Assembly: GCA_910575705.1 (NCBI GenBank)
Contig: CAJTFG010000002.1
Coordinates: 372,001-436,000 of the forward strand
Source of the DNA: Erysipelotrichales bacterium
GTDB taxonomy: Bacteria; Bacillota_I; Bacilli_A; Erysipelotrichales; Erysipelotrichaceae
Reading direction: 5' to 3'
DNA: 64,000 bases
Each line of letters starts with the position of its first letter. Positions within the stretch are counted from its first letter, which is position 1. The position numbers were made by a program, and so were the translations under genes. The notes beneath the pieces are model-generated. The model did no database searches, was not told where the DNA came from, and saw only the letters and a list, made by a program, of their open reading frames with translations. Shown in pieces: positions 1-8,357 of this stretch.

Positions 1-1
1 T

Positions 2-805
2 AAGCGCCCTCTGGATTTGGCTTGGAGCATACAGCATCGGCTTTATGACGAATTGCATCTCCCGTGTAGCATCGGTGTCGGTCCTAATAAGTTTTTGGCT
101 AAGATGGCTAGTGATATGCGTAAACCGATGGGAATTACCGTATTAAGAAGACAGGAAATCGCAAGGAAAATGTGGCCTCTTCCGATAACGCAAATGTGGG
201 GGATCGGTTCCAAATCAGCACCGATCTTATCGAAACATGGTATAGAAACCATTGGAGATCTGGCAGATCCTGTGAATGAGACCAAAGTGATGACCTTATT
301 AGGAAAACACAGCTATCAATTTATTCAAAATGCCCGTGGCTATGATAAAACTCCGCTTTCTTATAATCGCAGTGTACAATCCATATCACAGTCTACAACG
401 CTGGATCGGGATATTCAGGAATATGAAGAAATACGAGCCGTTTTGGCAAGACTTGCCGAGTCCTTATCTCGCCGTGCAAAAGAAGAAGATGTCATGGGAA
501 GTCTGATCTCCGTATCTATACGTTATTTTGATTTTACGAATATGGTTCGTTCCTTATCACTGGAAACACCGACTCGTGATGCTAAAAATCTCTTAGAGAA
601 TGCTCTGCTTTTATTTGACAGAAATCATAATGACAAAGCAATACGTCATTTAGGCATAGGGCTCGGCTCTCTTACTTCTTCCACAAGAAGTATTCAGCAG
701 CTCAATCTCTTTGAAACGAAGGTTTCCGCTTCTTATGATGTAGTAAACGAATTGAATAAACAATTCCCCAAGGCAAACTTAAAGCGGGCAAGCGATATCA
801 AATAA
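2..805 (+). CDS. dinB: Y-family DNA polymerase IV (DinB), 5' part outside the window
   Basis: This is a translesion DNA polymerase of the Y family, acting at the replication fork on damaged templates. The frame is open to the window edge, so no start is visible; a TTG at 17 is internal. The 267 visible residues cover the end of the palm (SIGVGPNKFLAKMASDMRKP is the family signature), the helix-hairpin-helix thumb (GIGSKSAPIL, GIETIGDLA) and the little-finger domain. The catalytic acidic residues and the SxDE motif must lie upstream. Near the C terminus QLNLF matches the beta-clamp binding pentapeptide, as expected for this family. It could be the Bacillus YqjW/UvrX-type paralogue rather than a DinB orthologue. 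A strong terminator follows directly, so it does not share a transcript with spoIIM. Confidence 0.9.
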   Translation, partial: KRPLDLAWSIQHRLYDELHLPCSIGVGPNKFLAKMASDMRKPMGITVLRRQEIARKMWPLPITQMWGIGSKSAPILSKHGIETIGDLADPVNETKVMTLLGKHSYQFIQNARGYDKTPLSYNRSVQSISQSTTLDRDIQEYEEIRAVLARLAESLSRRAKEEDVMGSLISVSIRYFDFTNMVRSLSLETPTRDAKNLLENALLLFDRNHNDKAIRHLGIGLGSLTSSTRSIQQLNLFETKVSASYDVVNELNKQFPKANLKRASDIK

Positions 806-823
806 CAGCGATATTTGTCGATG

Positions 824-852
824 AAAAGAAGGAAAGATGCCTTCTTTTTTTT
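824..852 (+). terminator. Intrinsic terminator of dinB
   Basis: AAAAGAAGG and CCTTCTTTT pair around a 7-nt loop and run into a tract of eight T residues, 19 bases after the polymerase stop. An upstream ATG for the next gene (837) lies inside this hairpin, which argues for the later start at 879. Confidence 0.8.
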
Positions 853-878
853 CATATGCTTTACTAGAGGTGAAGAAT

Positions 879-1484
879 ATGAAAGGGCATCAGCGCTATT
901 ACGGCTTATTACATAAATATAAACAAGTATATCTATTTATTGCCATCCTCGTCATCGTAGGATTTTGTATGGGCATATTTCTTTCCAACTACATAGATGT
1001 AAAGGATACGGCGAATCTATCCGCTTATCTCACTACCGTTAATGAAAATGTTGATAAATATGCATATTTTGTCGATCAGTTTTTTCTCGGAATTCTGTTT
1101 ATCCTTTTTGTATTTTTTCTAGGTACGAGCATTATCGGCATTCCTATCGTATCTTTTATCACGTTCACAAAAGGACTGCAGATCGGCTTTTCTTGCGCTT
1201 TGTTTGTTTGTACGTATCAAATGAAAGGCATTATCGGTATCCTGATCACACTGCTGCCACAAGTGCTGATGGACTTGTTGGCAACATTTCTCATATCTGC
1301 CTGTGCCATACAACTGTCCATGTATTTGATCTACAGCTGCAGCAATTGCGAGCGTCTGGATTTTAAACGCTTGATCAACAGCGTTTTAAACGATATTTTT
1401 ATATCATTTGTCATCGTTTTAATCGGTTCTTATATAAAAGCAACCGTTGTTATGGAACTCATTCGCCTCTTTAATCTCATGTGA
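879..1484 (+). CDS. spoIIM: Stage II sporulation protein M (SpoIIM)
   Basis: SpoIIM is an integral membrane subunit of the SpoIIDMP machine that drives septal peptidoglycan thinning and engulfment in the mother cell. The 201-residue product is close to the Bacillus protein in length. It has hydrophobic segments near residues 16-36, 66-88, 90-115, 120-155 and 175-195, with few polar stretches. I chose the ATG at 879 because AGAGGTG sits 6-13 bases upstream; the longer frame would start inside the dinB terminator. The neighbourhood spoIIM ... xerD-deoB matches the Bacillus order and supports the name. No clear sigma-E promoter is seen in the short upstream gap. Confidence 0.86.
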   Translation: MKGHQRYYGLLHKYKQVYLFIAILVIVGFCMGIFLSNYIDVKDTANLSAYLTTVNENVDKYAYFVDQFFLGILFILFVFFLGTSIIGIPIVSFITFTKGLQIGFSCALFVCTYQMKGIIGILITLLPQVLMDLLATFLISACAIQLSMYLIYSCSNCERLDFKRLINSVLNDIFISFVIVLIGSYIKATVVMELIRLFNLM

Positions 1485-1533
1485 TGCGAAAAGGTACAAT
1501 TTTATTGTATAATAGTAGGCAGGAGATGATATT

Positions 1534-2199
1534 ATGAAAGAAGGAATGAGCTTTGATTATCTGCCGCAGACAGATATTTATATATATCAGAGAAAAGACA
1601 TGTTTCGCATAAATACGGACACGGCTTTGCTCGGCGGGTTTATGAAGATAAATGAACAGGACAGGGTCTTGGATATCGGTACGAATAACGGTGCGCTGTT
1701 GCTATATGCCAACCGCTTTCATCCTTCTTTTCTTTACGGTGTTGAAATTCAAAAAGAGGCATGTGAACTGGCAGAAGAAAACATGCGCTATCACAATATA
1801 ACAAATTTCCAAATTTTTCATGAGAACATTCAGAACACGCATATAGACGCCGTGGATGTGATCGTATGCAATCCGCCGTATTTTAAAGTTTCACAAAATT
1901 CCCATATCAATGAATCCAAAGCTTTGCGCATCGCCCGTCATGAGATCTATCTGGATCTAGATACGCTCTTACAAAGTGTTGAGCGTCTATTAAAAGAAAA
2001 CGGACGTTTTTATATGATCCATCGAAGCGATCGTATCACGGATATCTTGTGTGGATTACGCAATATTCAAATGGAAGCAAAATGCATACAGTTTGTATAT
2101 GATGAATATAAGGATACCGCAAGGAGTGTTTTGATTGAAGCTGTTCATCATGGAAAAAGTCATTGCAGCGTCTTGCCGCCACATATCATTACCCGATAA
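1534..2199 (+). CDS. tRNA1(Val) adenine-37 N6-methyltransferase (TrmN6/YfiC family)
   Basis: A class I SAM-dependent methyltransferase. Motif I (VLDIGTNNGALLL, residues 45-57) binds SAM and NPPY at 113-116 is the catalytic motif of N6-adenine methyltransferases. The length (221 aa) and the N-terminal RINTDTALLGGF pattern fit the YfiC/YabB (TrmN6) group, which modifies A37 of tRNA1(Val), rather than HemK or RsmC. AGGAGA lies 7 bases before the ATG and a TATAAT (1508-1513) is placed upstream with no clear -35. In Bacillus the homologue sits near rsmI; here it lies between spoIIM and xerD. The family call is firm; the exact substrate tRNA is inferred. Confidence 0.85.
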   Translation: MKEGMSFDYLPQTDIYIYQRKDMFRINTDTALLGGFMKINEQDRVLDIGTNNGALLLYANRFHPSFLYGVEIQKEACELAEENMRYHNITNFQIFHENIQNTHIDAVDVIVCNPPYFKVSQNSHINESKALRIARHEIYLDLDTLLQSVERLLKENGRFYMIHRSDRITDILCGLRNIQMEAKCIQFVYDEYKDTARSVLIEAVHHGKSHCSVLPPHIITR

Positions 2200-2201
2200 T
2201 T

Positions 2202-2231
2202 TTGTATTCATAATATAGAATATGCTATAAT
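2202..2231 (+). promoter_or_regulatory. Sigma-A promoter of xerD-deoB
   Basis: TTGTAT and TATAAT are separated by 18 bases, with a TG one base before the -10 hexamer (extended -10). Transcription would begin about 10 bases before the xerD ATG, giving a very short leader. Confidence 0.65.
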
Positions 2232-2246
2232 TTATCTGGTGATGAT

Positions 2247-3149
2247 ATGCTGATAACAGAAGCCTTGGAAGATTATATCCACTATATTAAAGTGGTTGAC
2301 CAAAAATCAATGACGACGATCGCATCCTATGAAAATGATCTCTATATCTACATAGACTATCTGCAAAAAAAACAGATCGATCAGATGGAAAACATTACAT
2401 ATGCGGATATTCAAGACTTTTTGAATGAACAGGCACTTACAAAGAAAATTTCCTCCATCAATCACATGATAACCGTACTTCATACATTTCATCAATATAT
2501 CAGCTTTACATATGAGCATATTCCTGATCCGAGCCAATTTGTCCGCAGTTCCAAGGGAGCAAAAAGACTTCCACATTATTTTAATGTCCACGATATTGAA
2601 AAACTGCTGGACAGCTTTGGAAACAGCGATCAGGATATCTTTGAACACGCCATGCTGGAGATCCTATACAGCTGCGGTCTGCGCGTATCCGAGCTTTGCT
2701 CTATCCGAGGAAATCAGATACATCTGGATCAGGGATTTCTCCGCTGCATAGGGAAAGGAAATAAAGAACGTATGATCCCTGTACATCCGCGTGCGAAAAA
2801 AGCACTGGAGGAATATCTGCATCTTGTCAGAAATAAATGGGAAAACAAGCGAAGTCCTTATGTATTTATCAATAAAAGGGGAAACGTCCTTTCCCGCCAA
2901 TATGTCCATACTGTCATCAAACGAAACCTACAGCGGAATCATTTAGATGAAAGTCTTTCCGCACATAGCTTTCGTCATAGTTTTGCCTCCCATCTGCTCG
3001 ATGGCGGTGCAGATTTACGAGTCGTTCAGGAACTTCTCGGACACAGTGATATCACAACGACTCAAATTTATACCCATGTTCAGACAAAGCGTCTGAAGCA
3101 AGCTTATAATTCCTTTCATCCGCACGCGAAAAAGGAGGGGGGATCATGA
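2247..3149 (+). CDS. xerD: Site-specific tyrosine recombinase XerD
   Basis: Tyrosine recombinase that, with XerC, resolves chromosome dimers at dif during division. The 300-residue product has an N-terminal SAM-like core-binding domain (about residues 1-95) and a C-terminal catalytic domain. All catalytic residues are visible: Arg146 (CGLRVSEL), Lys171 (GKGNKER), His240 and Arg243 (HSFRHSF), His266 (LGHSDI) and the nucleophile Tyr275 (IYTHV). Its stop overlaps the deoB start, reproducing the Bacillus xerD(ripX)-drm pair, which is why I prefer XerD over XerC. No integrase-like neighbours or att sites are present, so it is a housekeeping recombinase. Confidence 0.92.
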   Translation: MLITEALEDYIHYIKVVDQKSMTTIASYENDLYIYIDYLQKKQIDQMENITYADIQDFLNEQALTKKISSINHMITVLHTFHQYISFTYEHIPDPSQFVRSSKGAKRLPHYFNVHDIEKLLDSFGNSDQDIFEHAMLEILYSCGLRVSELCSIRGNQIHLDQGFLRCIGKGNKERMIPVHPRAKKALEEYLHLVRNKWENKRSPYVFINKRGNVLSRQYVHTVIKRNLQRNHLDESLSAHSFRHSFASHLLDGGADLRVVQELLGHSDITTTQIYTHVQTKRLKQAYNSFHPHAKKEGGS

Positions 3150-4336
3150 TTGATTTTCGACGAATATTTGTTATCGTGATCGATTCTTTAGGTGTCGGTG
3201 CTCATCCGGATGCATCTCAATACGACGATGAGGGAAGCGATACCCTCGGCCATATCGATCAAGCGATGCATACTTTTACCATTCCTAATCTACAGCGTCT
3301 GGGTCTTGCGAATCTACATGGAATGCATCATGTGGAACCGATCTCACAACCAATAGGATACTATACAAAACTAATAGAAGCAAGTGCCAGTAAAGATACG
3401 ATGGCCGGGCATTGGGAAATGATGGGGATAAAAACGACGATTCCTTTTCAAACCTTTACAGAAAAAGGTTTTCCATCATCGCTGATCAGAGCTTTAGAAT
3501 GTGAAACAGGCCGCTCTGTTATCGGTAATAAGGCTGCTAGTGGCACAGAAATACTATCGGAATTGGCACAACAGGCAGATGAAACAGGAAATATGATCGT
3601 TTATACATCAGCGGATTCCGTTTTGCAAATATGCGGGAACGAAGATCCTACAATCATGGGGCTTTCAGAACTTTATCGGTACTGCGAAATCGCTCGCAAG
3701 CTTACAACGCACGGCGAATGGAAAATAGGCAGGGTTATTGCCCGTCCTTATATAAAAACGGCGGACGGTACTTATCAGCGTACCTCCAATCGCCGTGATT
3801 ATGCATTAAAGCCTTCGGTAAAAAGCGTATTAAACGATTTGCAGGCTGGCGGTCTGGATGTGATCGCAATCGGTAAGATCAACGATATTTTCCATGGTGA
3901 AGGAATTACAGACGTCTATCATTCAAAGAGCAGCGTACACGGTATGGAACAGCTGCTTGATATCATGAAACAGGATTTTCACGGTATATGCTTTAATAAC
4001 CTGGTAGATTTTGACGCGCTTTGGGGACATCGCCGAGATCCTCTCGGTTATGGCAGAGAATTGGAGCATTTCGACGTTTTGCTAGGGAACGTACTTGATC
4101 AGCTGAAACAGGAAGATCTTTTAATCATTACCGCTGATCATGGAAATGACCCTGTATTCAAAGGCAGTGACCATACAAGAGAACTCGTGCCCTTGCTCAT
4201 GTATTCTCCGTCATGCAAGGGAAGGGGGCTGTTGCCATATGCTAGCAGCTTTGCATGTATCGGTGCAACGATTGCCGAAAATTTTCATATTGCAATGCCT
4301 CCGATTGGAACTTCTTATAAAAACATGCTAAAATAG
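3146..4336 (+). CDS. deoB: Phosphopentomutase (DeoB)
   Basis: Interconverts ribose/deoxyribose 1- and 5-phosphates, linking nucleoside salvage to the pentose phosphate pathway; cytosolic. It belongs to the alkaline phosphatase superfamily. Asp13 ([10 protein letters not shown]) and Thr85 (KDTMAGHWE) match the metal ligand and the phospho-acceptor of characterised Bacillus enzymes; further metal ligands lie in DHGNDP and HTRELVPLL near the C terminus. Length 396 aa is typical. The ATGA overlap with xerD and a strong AAAGGAGGGGGG Shine-Dalgarno indicate translational coupling. No purine nucleoside phosphorylase or other deo gene follows; mrp comes next. Confidence 0.94.
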   Translation: MIDFRRIFVIVIDSLGVGAHPDASQYDDEGSDTLGHIDQAMHTFTIPNLQRLGLANLHGMHHVEPISQPIGYYTKLIEASASKDTMAGHWEMMGIKTTIPFQTFTEKGFPSSLIRALECETGRSVIGNKAASGTEILSELAQQADETGNMIVYTSADSVLQICGNEDPTIMGLSELYRYCEIARKLTTHGEWKIGRVIARPYIKTADGTYQRTSNRRDYALKPSVKSVLNDLQAGGLDVIAIGKINDIFHGEGITDVYHSKSSVHGMEQLLDIMKQDFHGICFNNLVDFDALWGHRRDPLGYGRELEHFDVLLGNVLDQLKQEDLLIITADHGNDPVFKGSDHTRELVPLLMYSPSCKGRGLLPYASSFACIGATIAENFHIAMPPIGTSYKNMLK

Positions 4337-4364
4337 ACAAGGAAATAAAAAGGAGCAATGATTT

Positions 4365-5198
4365 ATGTCAAATTGCAATAACTGTCCAAGCAAAGGGACA
4401 TGCGGTAAAAAGGAAGATACCTGCGGTATCGTCAACAATCCAAATAATAAAATAACTAATGTAATCGGCGTTATGAGCGGTAAGGGCGGCGTAGGGAAAT
4501 CAAGCGTTACGGTCTTACTTGCTAAACAGCTGATTAAAACGGGCTATACAGTCGGCATCATGGATGCTGATATCACAGGACCGAGTATTCCACGGCTTCT
4601 CGGTCTTGAACGGGAAAAAGCATATGGCAGCAATGATGCGATCGCACCAGTCGTAGATAAAGATGGCATTCGCACCATATCATTAAATTACCTCATGGAA
4701 AATGAAAATCAGCCGGTCGTATGGCGCGGTCCTATGATCGCTAATGCCGTCAAACAGTTTTGGACCGATGTCATATGGGGTGAATTGGACTATCTGCTCA
4801 TCGATATGCCGCCGGGAACCGGAGACGTAGCATTAACTGTATTGCAGACGATTCCCGTAAACGGTGTTATCATGATATCCACACCGCAGCCAATGGTATC
4901 TATGATCGTATCCAAAGCGGTTAATATGTGCAAGATGATGAACATCAAGGTATTAGGCGCGATCGAAAACATGAGCTATGTATTATGTCCGGATTGCCAT
5001 AAAAAAATCCAACTATTTGATACCGATGATACCAAGCACTTTTTAGCTGAAAATGATATTGAATTATTAGGTGAACTGCCAATGACAGCACACATCGCGA
5101 AAATACACAAGGACGATGATTTTGATACATCTTCTCAGGAATCGATTGATCAGCTCGTCAAGCCAATTATCGATAGACTGATACAGCACATTTCTTAG
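4365..5198 (+). CDS. mrp: Mrp/NBP35-family Fe-S cluster carrier ATPase
   Basis: A MinD-like P-loop ATPase that carries Fe-S clusters to apoproteins. GKGGVGKSS (residues 39-47) is the deviant Walker A, MDADITGPS and LLIDMPPGTGD are the family switch regions, and C208/C211 (LCPDC) form the conserved C-terminal CxxC that holds a bridging 4Fe-4S cluster. The N terminus is Cys-rich (CNNCPSKGTC), an extension seen in many anaerobe Mrp proteins and in NBP35-like forms. An AAAAGGAG site precedes the ATG. It may be cotranscribed with xerD-deoB (gap 28 bases) and ends at a terminator. Confidence 0.9.
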   Translation: MSNCNNCPSKGTCGKKEDTCGIVNNPNNKITNVIGVMSGKGGVGKSSVTVLLAKQLIKTGYTVGIMDADITGPSIPRLLGLEREKAYGSNDAIAPVVDKDGIRTISLNYLMENENQPVVWRGPMIANAVKQFWTDVIWGELDYLLIDMPPGTGDVALTVLQTIPVNGVIMISTPQPMVSMIVSKAVNMCKMMNIKVLGAIENMSYVLCPDCHKKIQLFDTDDTKHFLAENDIELLGELPMTAHIAKIHKDDDFDTSSQESIDQLVKPIIDRLIQHIS

Positions 5199-5222
5199 GG
5201 CGTTCTCATATACGCCTTTTCC
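5197..5222 (+). terminator. Terminator after mrp
   Basis: AGGGCGT pairs with ACGCCTT (one G-U) around a short loop and is followed by TTTTCCTT, directly at the mrp stop. Confidence 0.55.
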
Positions 5223-5292
5223 TTATATCTAAAACATTACATAATACACATTATGCGAAGTAAGTGATAAAGGCTTTATTTATAAGCAATCA

Positions 5293-5319
5293 TAAAAAAG
5301 TGCGTATATTTCGCACTTT
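5293..5319 (-). terminator. Terminator of dapB
   Basis: An 8-bp perfect hairpin AAAGTGCG/CGCACTTT overlaps the dapB stop codon; on the minus strand it is followed by six to seven T residues. Confidence 0.8.
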
Positions 5320-5950
5320 ATTCCAATTCCATATACGCATGCAGCTGATAAATGCTTTCAATACACTCATGAAGCTGAATCATATAAGCCTTGCGATCTT
5401 TTACGATATGTTCGATGTATAAGCTTTCGCCTTCGTTTTCCATCAATATCTTATGTCGTACAGTACGCTGATCACCACGGATGGAAGAGATGTCATGGGT
5501 AGATATTTTCATGATATCCCGTAAAGCCAACGCAGTTCCGCTTGGGGAATCTAATTTGCTTTTATGATGCTCTTCAAGAATGTGAATGTCCTGAAAATAA
5601 TGTGCTATTTCATTGATATTTCTTTTAATCCATAACATTCCGATGGAAAAATTACTCGATATGATACAACCGATCTCTTTTTTTGTTGCAATCTTTTTTA
5701 AAGTCTCCTTCTGATTTTCACTTAACCCTGTCGTGCCAATAATAACAGGAACATTGTGTGTAAGAGCGATTACACCATTCACAAACGCCGAATCCGCTTT
5801 TGTGAAATCAATCACAACGTCAGCGAGATGTATGCTTTCATTTAAACAGTCTCTGCAGTTATCGATCGGTATGAGGTCATACTTATCTTTAAAAAATTCC
5901 ATACACGTACTTCCCATTTTTCCTTTCGCACCACATATTATCACTTTCAT
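5318..5950 (-). CDS. dapB: 4-hydroxy-tetrahydrodipicolinate reductase
   Basis: Reduces the DapA product with NAD(P)H in the diaminopimelate/lysine pathway; the same intermediate feeds spore dipicolinate. GAKGKMG at residues 7-13 is the dinucleotide-binding turn, HH at 128-129 with K132 is the catalytic pair, and DSPSGTA at 134-140 is the family signature. At 210 residues it is shorter than the usual 240-270 but all motifs are present. It stands alone between convergent terminators, not beside dapA. Its presence implies DAP synthesis, relevant to the MurE call at 52 kb. Confidence 0.93.
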   Translation of the reverse strand: MKVIICGAKGKMGSTCMEFFKDKYDLIPIDNCRDCLNESIHLADVVIDFTKADSAFVNGVIALTHNVPVIIGTTGLSENQKETLKKIATKKEIGCIISSNFSIGMLWIKRNINEIAHYFQDIHILEEHHKSKLDSPSGTALALRDIMKISTHDISSIRGDQRTVRHKILMENEGESLYIEHIVKDRKAYMIQLHECIESIYQLHAYMELE

Positions 5951-6016
5951 TACAGATCACCAATACAGTATATGCCTCTCTTCCCTCTTGCACCACTAAA
6001 AAAGCCGGACAGACAA

Positions 6017-6041
6017 AGAAAAAAGAGGAATGCTCCTCTTT
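6017..6041 (-). terminator. Terminator of the HU gene
   Basis: AAAGAGGA/TCCTCTTT with a 4-nt loop; the minus strand continues into a T-rich run, 11 bases after the HU stop. Confidence 0.75.
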
Positions 6042-6051
6042 ATTGACAGCT

Positions 6052-6336
6052 TTATTTTACAGCGTCTTTAAATGCTTTTGCAGCTTTAAATTTCGGTGCC
6101 TTTGAAGCAGCGATGGTAATTCTTTCTTTCGTTGCCGGATTGATACCCTGACGAGCAGGACGCTCATTTACTTCAAACTTTCCAAATCCTGAAATATCAA
6201 CTTTACCATTTTCAGCCAAAGTGTTCATAATTTCTTCAAATACAGTTTCTACTGCAATTGCCGCATCTTTTTTCGTAATATCCAGTTTTTCAGCAACGAC
6301 TTCAACCAAAGCTTTTTTATTAACGATTTTTTCCAT
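6052..6336 (-). CDS. hup: DNA-binding protein HU
   Basis: Nucleoid-associated HU/IHF-family dimer that bends DNA. The 94-residue product carries the conserved body (VDISGFGKFEV, followed by RPARQGINPATKE, the beta-arm with the intercalating Pro) and the C-terminal KAFKDAVK helix. The start at 6336 (MEKIVNKKALVE) has GGAGGT nearby; a longer frame to 6375 has no ribosome site. The position next to spoIVA copies the Bacillus spoIVA-hbs arrangement. A strong sigma-A promoter and a terminator make it a stand-alone unit. Confidence 0.95.
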   Translation of the reverse strand: MEKIVNKKALVEVVAEKLDITKKDAAIAVETVFEEIMNTLAENGKVDISGFGKFEVNERPARQGINPATKERITIAASKAPKFKAAKAFKDAVK

Positions 6337-6360
6337 GTTAATTACCTCCAATATAGATAT

Positions 6361-6389
6361 ATGATACCATTGCAAAAGTGCTTTTTCAA
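6361..6389 (-). promoter_or_regulatory. Sigma-A promoter of the HU gene
   Basis: On the minus strand TTGAAA is followed after 17 bases by TATCAT, with TG one base before the -10. The start point would lie just upstream of the GGAGGT site. Confidence 0.75.
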
Positions 6390-6441
6390 TACATTTAAAA
6401 GCAGAACTATCGTTTTTTTATGAAACCGTATATGAAATCGT

Positions 6442-6465
6442 TTACATTTTTACAATAAAATGTAA
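6442..6465. repeat. AT-rich inverted repeat between spoIVA and HU
   Basis: TTACATTTT and AAAATGTAA form perfect 9-bp arms around TACAAT. It lies 30 bases past the spoIVA stop, but no T tract follows on the minus strand. It may be a weak terminator or a protein-binding dyad. The role is not determined. Confidence 0.4.
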
Positions 6466-6494
6466 TATTGGAGGTATCCTTATATCATCAGACG

Positions 6495-7973
6495 TTATAA
6501 GACGATCGCAATCACGTTTCCTTTTCCTTTGTTTACTAACTTGGTCAGGATATCCTGAAGGCGCACTCTGGCAGCCTCCGGTATCATGGAAAGCTTAGCA
6601 TTCAAACCATCCCGGATAAGATCAGATAGCTTACGCCCGAAAATATCGGATTCCCAGATCGTCTGATCATTGATACCCGCATCCCTTAATAAATAATTGA
6701 TCAGCTCTTCACTTTGTTCTTTAGAACCGATAATTGGTTCAAAGGAACTCTCTACGTCGACCTTGATCATATGAATACTCGGAGCGATCGCTTTCAGTTT
6801 TACACCATAACGGCTTCCCTGCTTGATGATTTCTGGCTTACTCAACTCGATATCCTGCAAAGATGCGCTGGCAAAGCCATAACCGGTCTGTTTTACCATC
6901 TTCAAAGCCGAGCTGATCGCATCATATTCTCTTTTTGCTTTGGTAAAATCCTGCATCAGGGAAATCAGCTGTGCTTTATCGTTTACTTCCACACCGATGA
7001 TCTCCTTCAAAATATCATTATACAATCCATTGCGCACGGCAATATCCACATTTACAACACCTTCACCGGTATCGATCGTCGCAATATTGCTGGAATCGAT
7101 ATATTCATTCTCGTTTAATACTTGTGTGATATTTTCTACTTCACGCAGTTTATCAACACTGGACATGCTTTTCTGGATCGTCTCATTGAAACTCTGCTTC
7201 AACCAGTGATCATCTGACAGCACCGCAATCCATTGCGGTATGTTGATATTGATCTCGGATACCGGAAACTCGTAAAGTGCTTCTCTTAAAATATCGTGAA
7301 CATCGCTTTCACTCATCTTATTGACAGCCATTGCCAGTACCGGAACTCCGTATTTTTCACGGAGTTTCTCTACGACCATGCTACAGGATGCAGAATTTAC
7401 ATTCGCGCTGTTTACGATGACGATAAACGGTTTGCCGAGTTCTTTTAACTCATCGATAACTTCCGCTTCTGCTTCGATATACGCCTCTCTGGAAAGATCG
7501 GTAATCGAACCATCCGTCGTAATGACGATACCGATGGTAGAATGATCCTGAATAACTTTCTGTGTTCCCATCTTGGCTGCTTCATTGAATGGAACCGGTT
7601 CATCAGACCAAGGTGTACGCACCATACGGATACCGTCTTCATCCTTATATCCTTTTGCCTCCGGAATGACATACCCTACGCAGTCAACAAGGCGAACATT
7701 CACGTTGAAGCCATCCTCAAACTCAATCAAAGCCGCATTATTAGGTACAAATTTAGGCTCCGTCGTCATAATGGTCTTCCCTACACCGGCCTGTGGCAGT
7801 TCATCGATCATCCTTGCTTTCTCATATTCATCATTTACATATGGGATCACTGCTTTTTCCATGAATCCCTTTATAAACGTGGATTTCCCGACACGCACCG
7901 GACCTACGATACCTAAGTAAACATCTCCGCCGCACCTTTGTGCTATATTTTTTAATATCTCCGTGGTATTCAT
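6495..7973 (-). CDS. spoIVA: Stage IV sporulation protein A (spore coat ATPase)
   Basis: Forms the basement layer of the spore coat on the outer forespore membrane by ATP-driven polymerisation. With the start at 7973 the protein has 492 residues, the same length as the Bacillus subtilis protein. GPVRVGKS at residues 24-31 is the Walker A; Lys30 matches the residue essential in Bacillus. The N-terminal TRAFAC-GTPase-like domain is followed by middle and C-terminal domains required for polymerisation and SpoVM contact. GGGAGG precedes the chosen ATG; seven extra upstream codons would overlap it. A sigma-E-like promoter lies just upstream. This gene is a strong marker that the organism forms spores. 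Confidence 0.97.
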   Translation of the reverse strand: MNTTEILKNIAQRCGGDVYLGIVGPVRVGKSTFIKGFMEKAVIPYVNDEYEKARMIDELPQAGVGKTIMTTEPKFVPNNAALIEFEDGFNVNVRLVDCVGYVIPEAKGYKDEDGIRMVRTPWSDEPVPFNEAAKMGTQKVIQDHSTIGIVITTDGSITDLSREAYIEAEAEVIDELKELGKPFIVIVNSANVNSASCSMVVEKLREKYGVPVLAMAVNKMSESDVHDILREALYEFPVSEININIPQWIAVLSDDHWLKQSFNETIQKSMSSVDKLREVENITQVLNENEYIDSSNIATIDTGEGVVNVDIAVRNGLYNDILKEIIGVEVNDKAQLISLMQDFTKAKREYDAISSALKMVKQTGYGFASASLQDIELSKPEIIKQGSRYGVKLKAIAPSIHMIKVDVESSFEPIIGSKEQSEELINYLLRDAGINDQTIWESDIFGRKLSDLIRDGLNAKLSMIPEAARVRLQDILTKLVNKGKGNVIAIVL

Positions 7974-7997
7974 TTTAAATCCTCCCTTATTCACTCT

Positions 7998-8027
7998 ATA
8001 TCTATGTGTCTTTGAAAGCGATTATGC
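7998..8027 (-). promoter_or_regulatory. Candidate sigma-E promoter of spoIVA
   Basis: On the minus strand GCATAAT is followed after 14 bases by CATAGATAT, resembling the sigma-E consensus (ATA-type -35, CATA-type -10). spoIVA is sigma-E dependent in Bacillus. No sigma-A style pair with good spacing is seen there. Supported by pattern and family knowledge only. Confidence 0.45.
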
Positions 8028-8100
8028 TTTTTTTATTCTGCTTTTCTATTTTTTTGATCCCATATCATAAAAATAGAGCTTTTCGATCATCTACAAGACA

Positions 8101-8139
8101 AAAAAAGAAACTTATATATCTTTTCTTATAAGTTTCTTT
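8101..8139 (-). terminator. Terminator after the BFD-like gene
   Basis: A 13-bp perfect stem (8104-8116 with 8127-8139, arms AAAGAAACTTATA and its complement) overlaps the stop codon and runs into a T-rich minus strand. Confidence 0.75.
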
Positions 8140-8314
8140 CTGCTAATAATTTACGTATCGCTTCCTCGGCTTCATCGTGGCATAAACCGCATACCGTAGA
8201 AATACCTGTCATGTCCTGTACGGATTTAAAATCTGTTGCGCCTGCGGCAATGGCTTTTTTAATATCGCCGACAGAAACATTCATACACGTACAGATAATC
8301 GTATCATCATTCAT
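8126..8314 (-). CDS. BFD-like [2Fe-2S]-binding domain protein
   Basis: A 62-residue stand-alone bacterioferritin-associated-ferredoxin-like domain. C8 and C10 (ICTCMNVS) and C42 and C45 (VCGLCHDEA) provide the CxC...CxxC ligands of a 2Fe-2S cluster. AAGGAGT 7-13 bases upstream selects the start at 8314. Stand-alone forms are common in Firmicutes; roles in iron handling or as an electron-transfer module to larger oxidoreductases are suggested in the family, but no partner gene is adjacent here. It follows prfC by 43 bases and probably shares its transcript. Confidence 0.8.
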   Translation of the reverse strand: MNDDTIICTCMNVSVGDIKKAIAAGATDFKSVQDMTGISTVCGLCHDEAEEAIRKLLAERNL

Positions 8315-8357
8315 CGTACACACTCCTTCATCAATAGTATGTACAAACTTGCTTTCT

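Noticed and set aside
2247-3149. Tyrosine recombinase as a mobile-element integrase
   Set aside because: Length, motifs and coupling to deoB show housekeeping XerD; no att repeats or cargo nearby.
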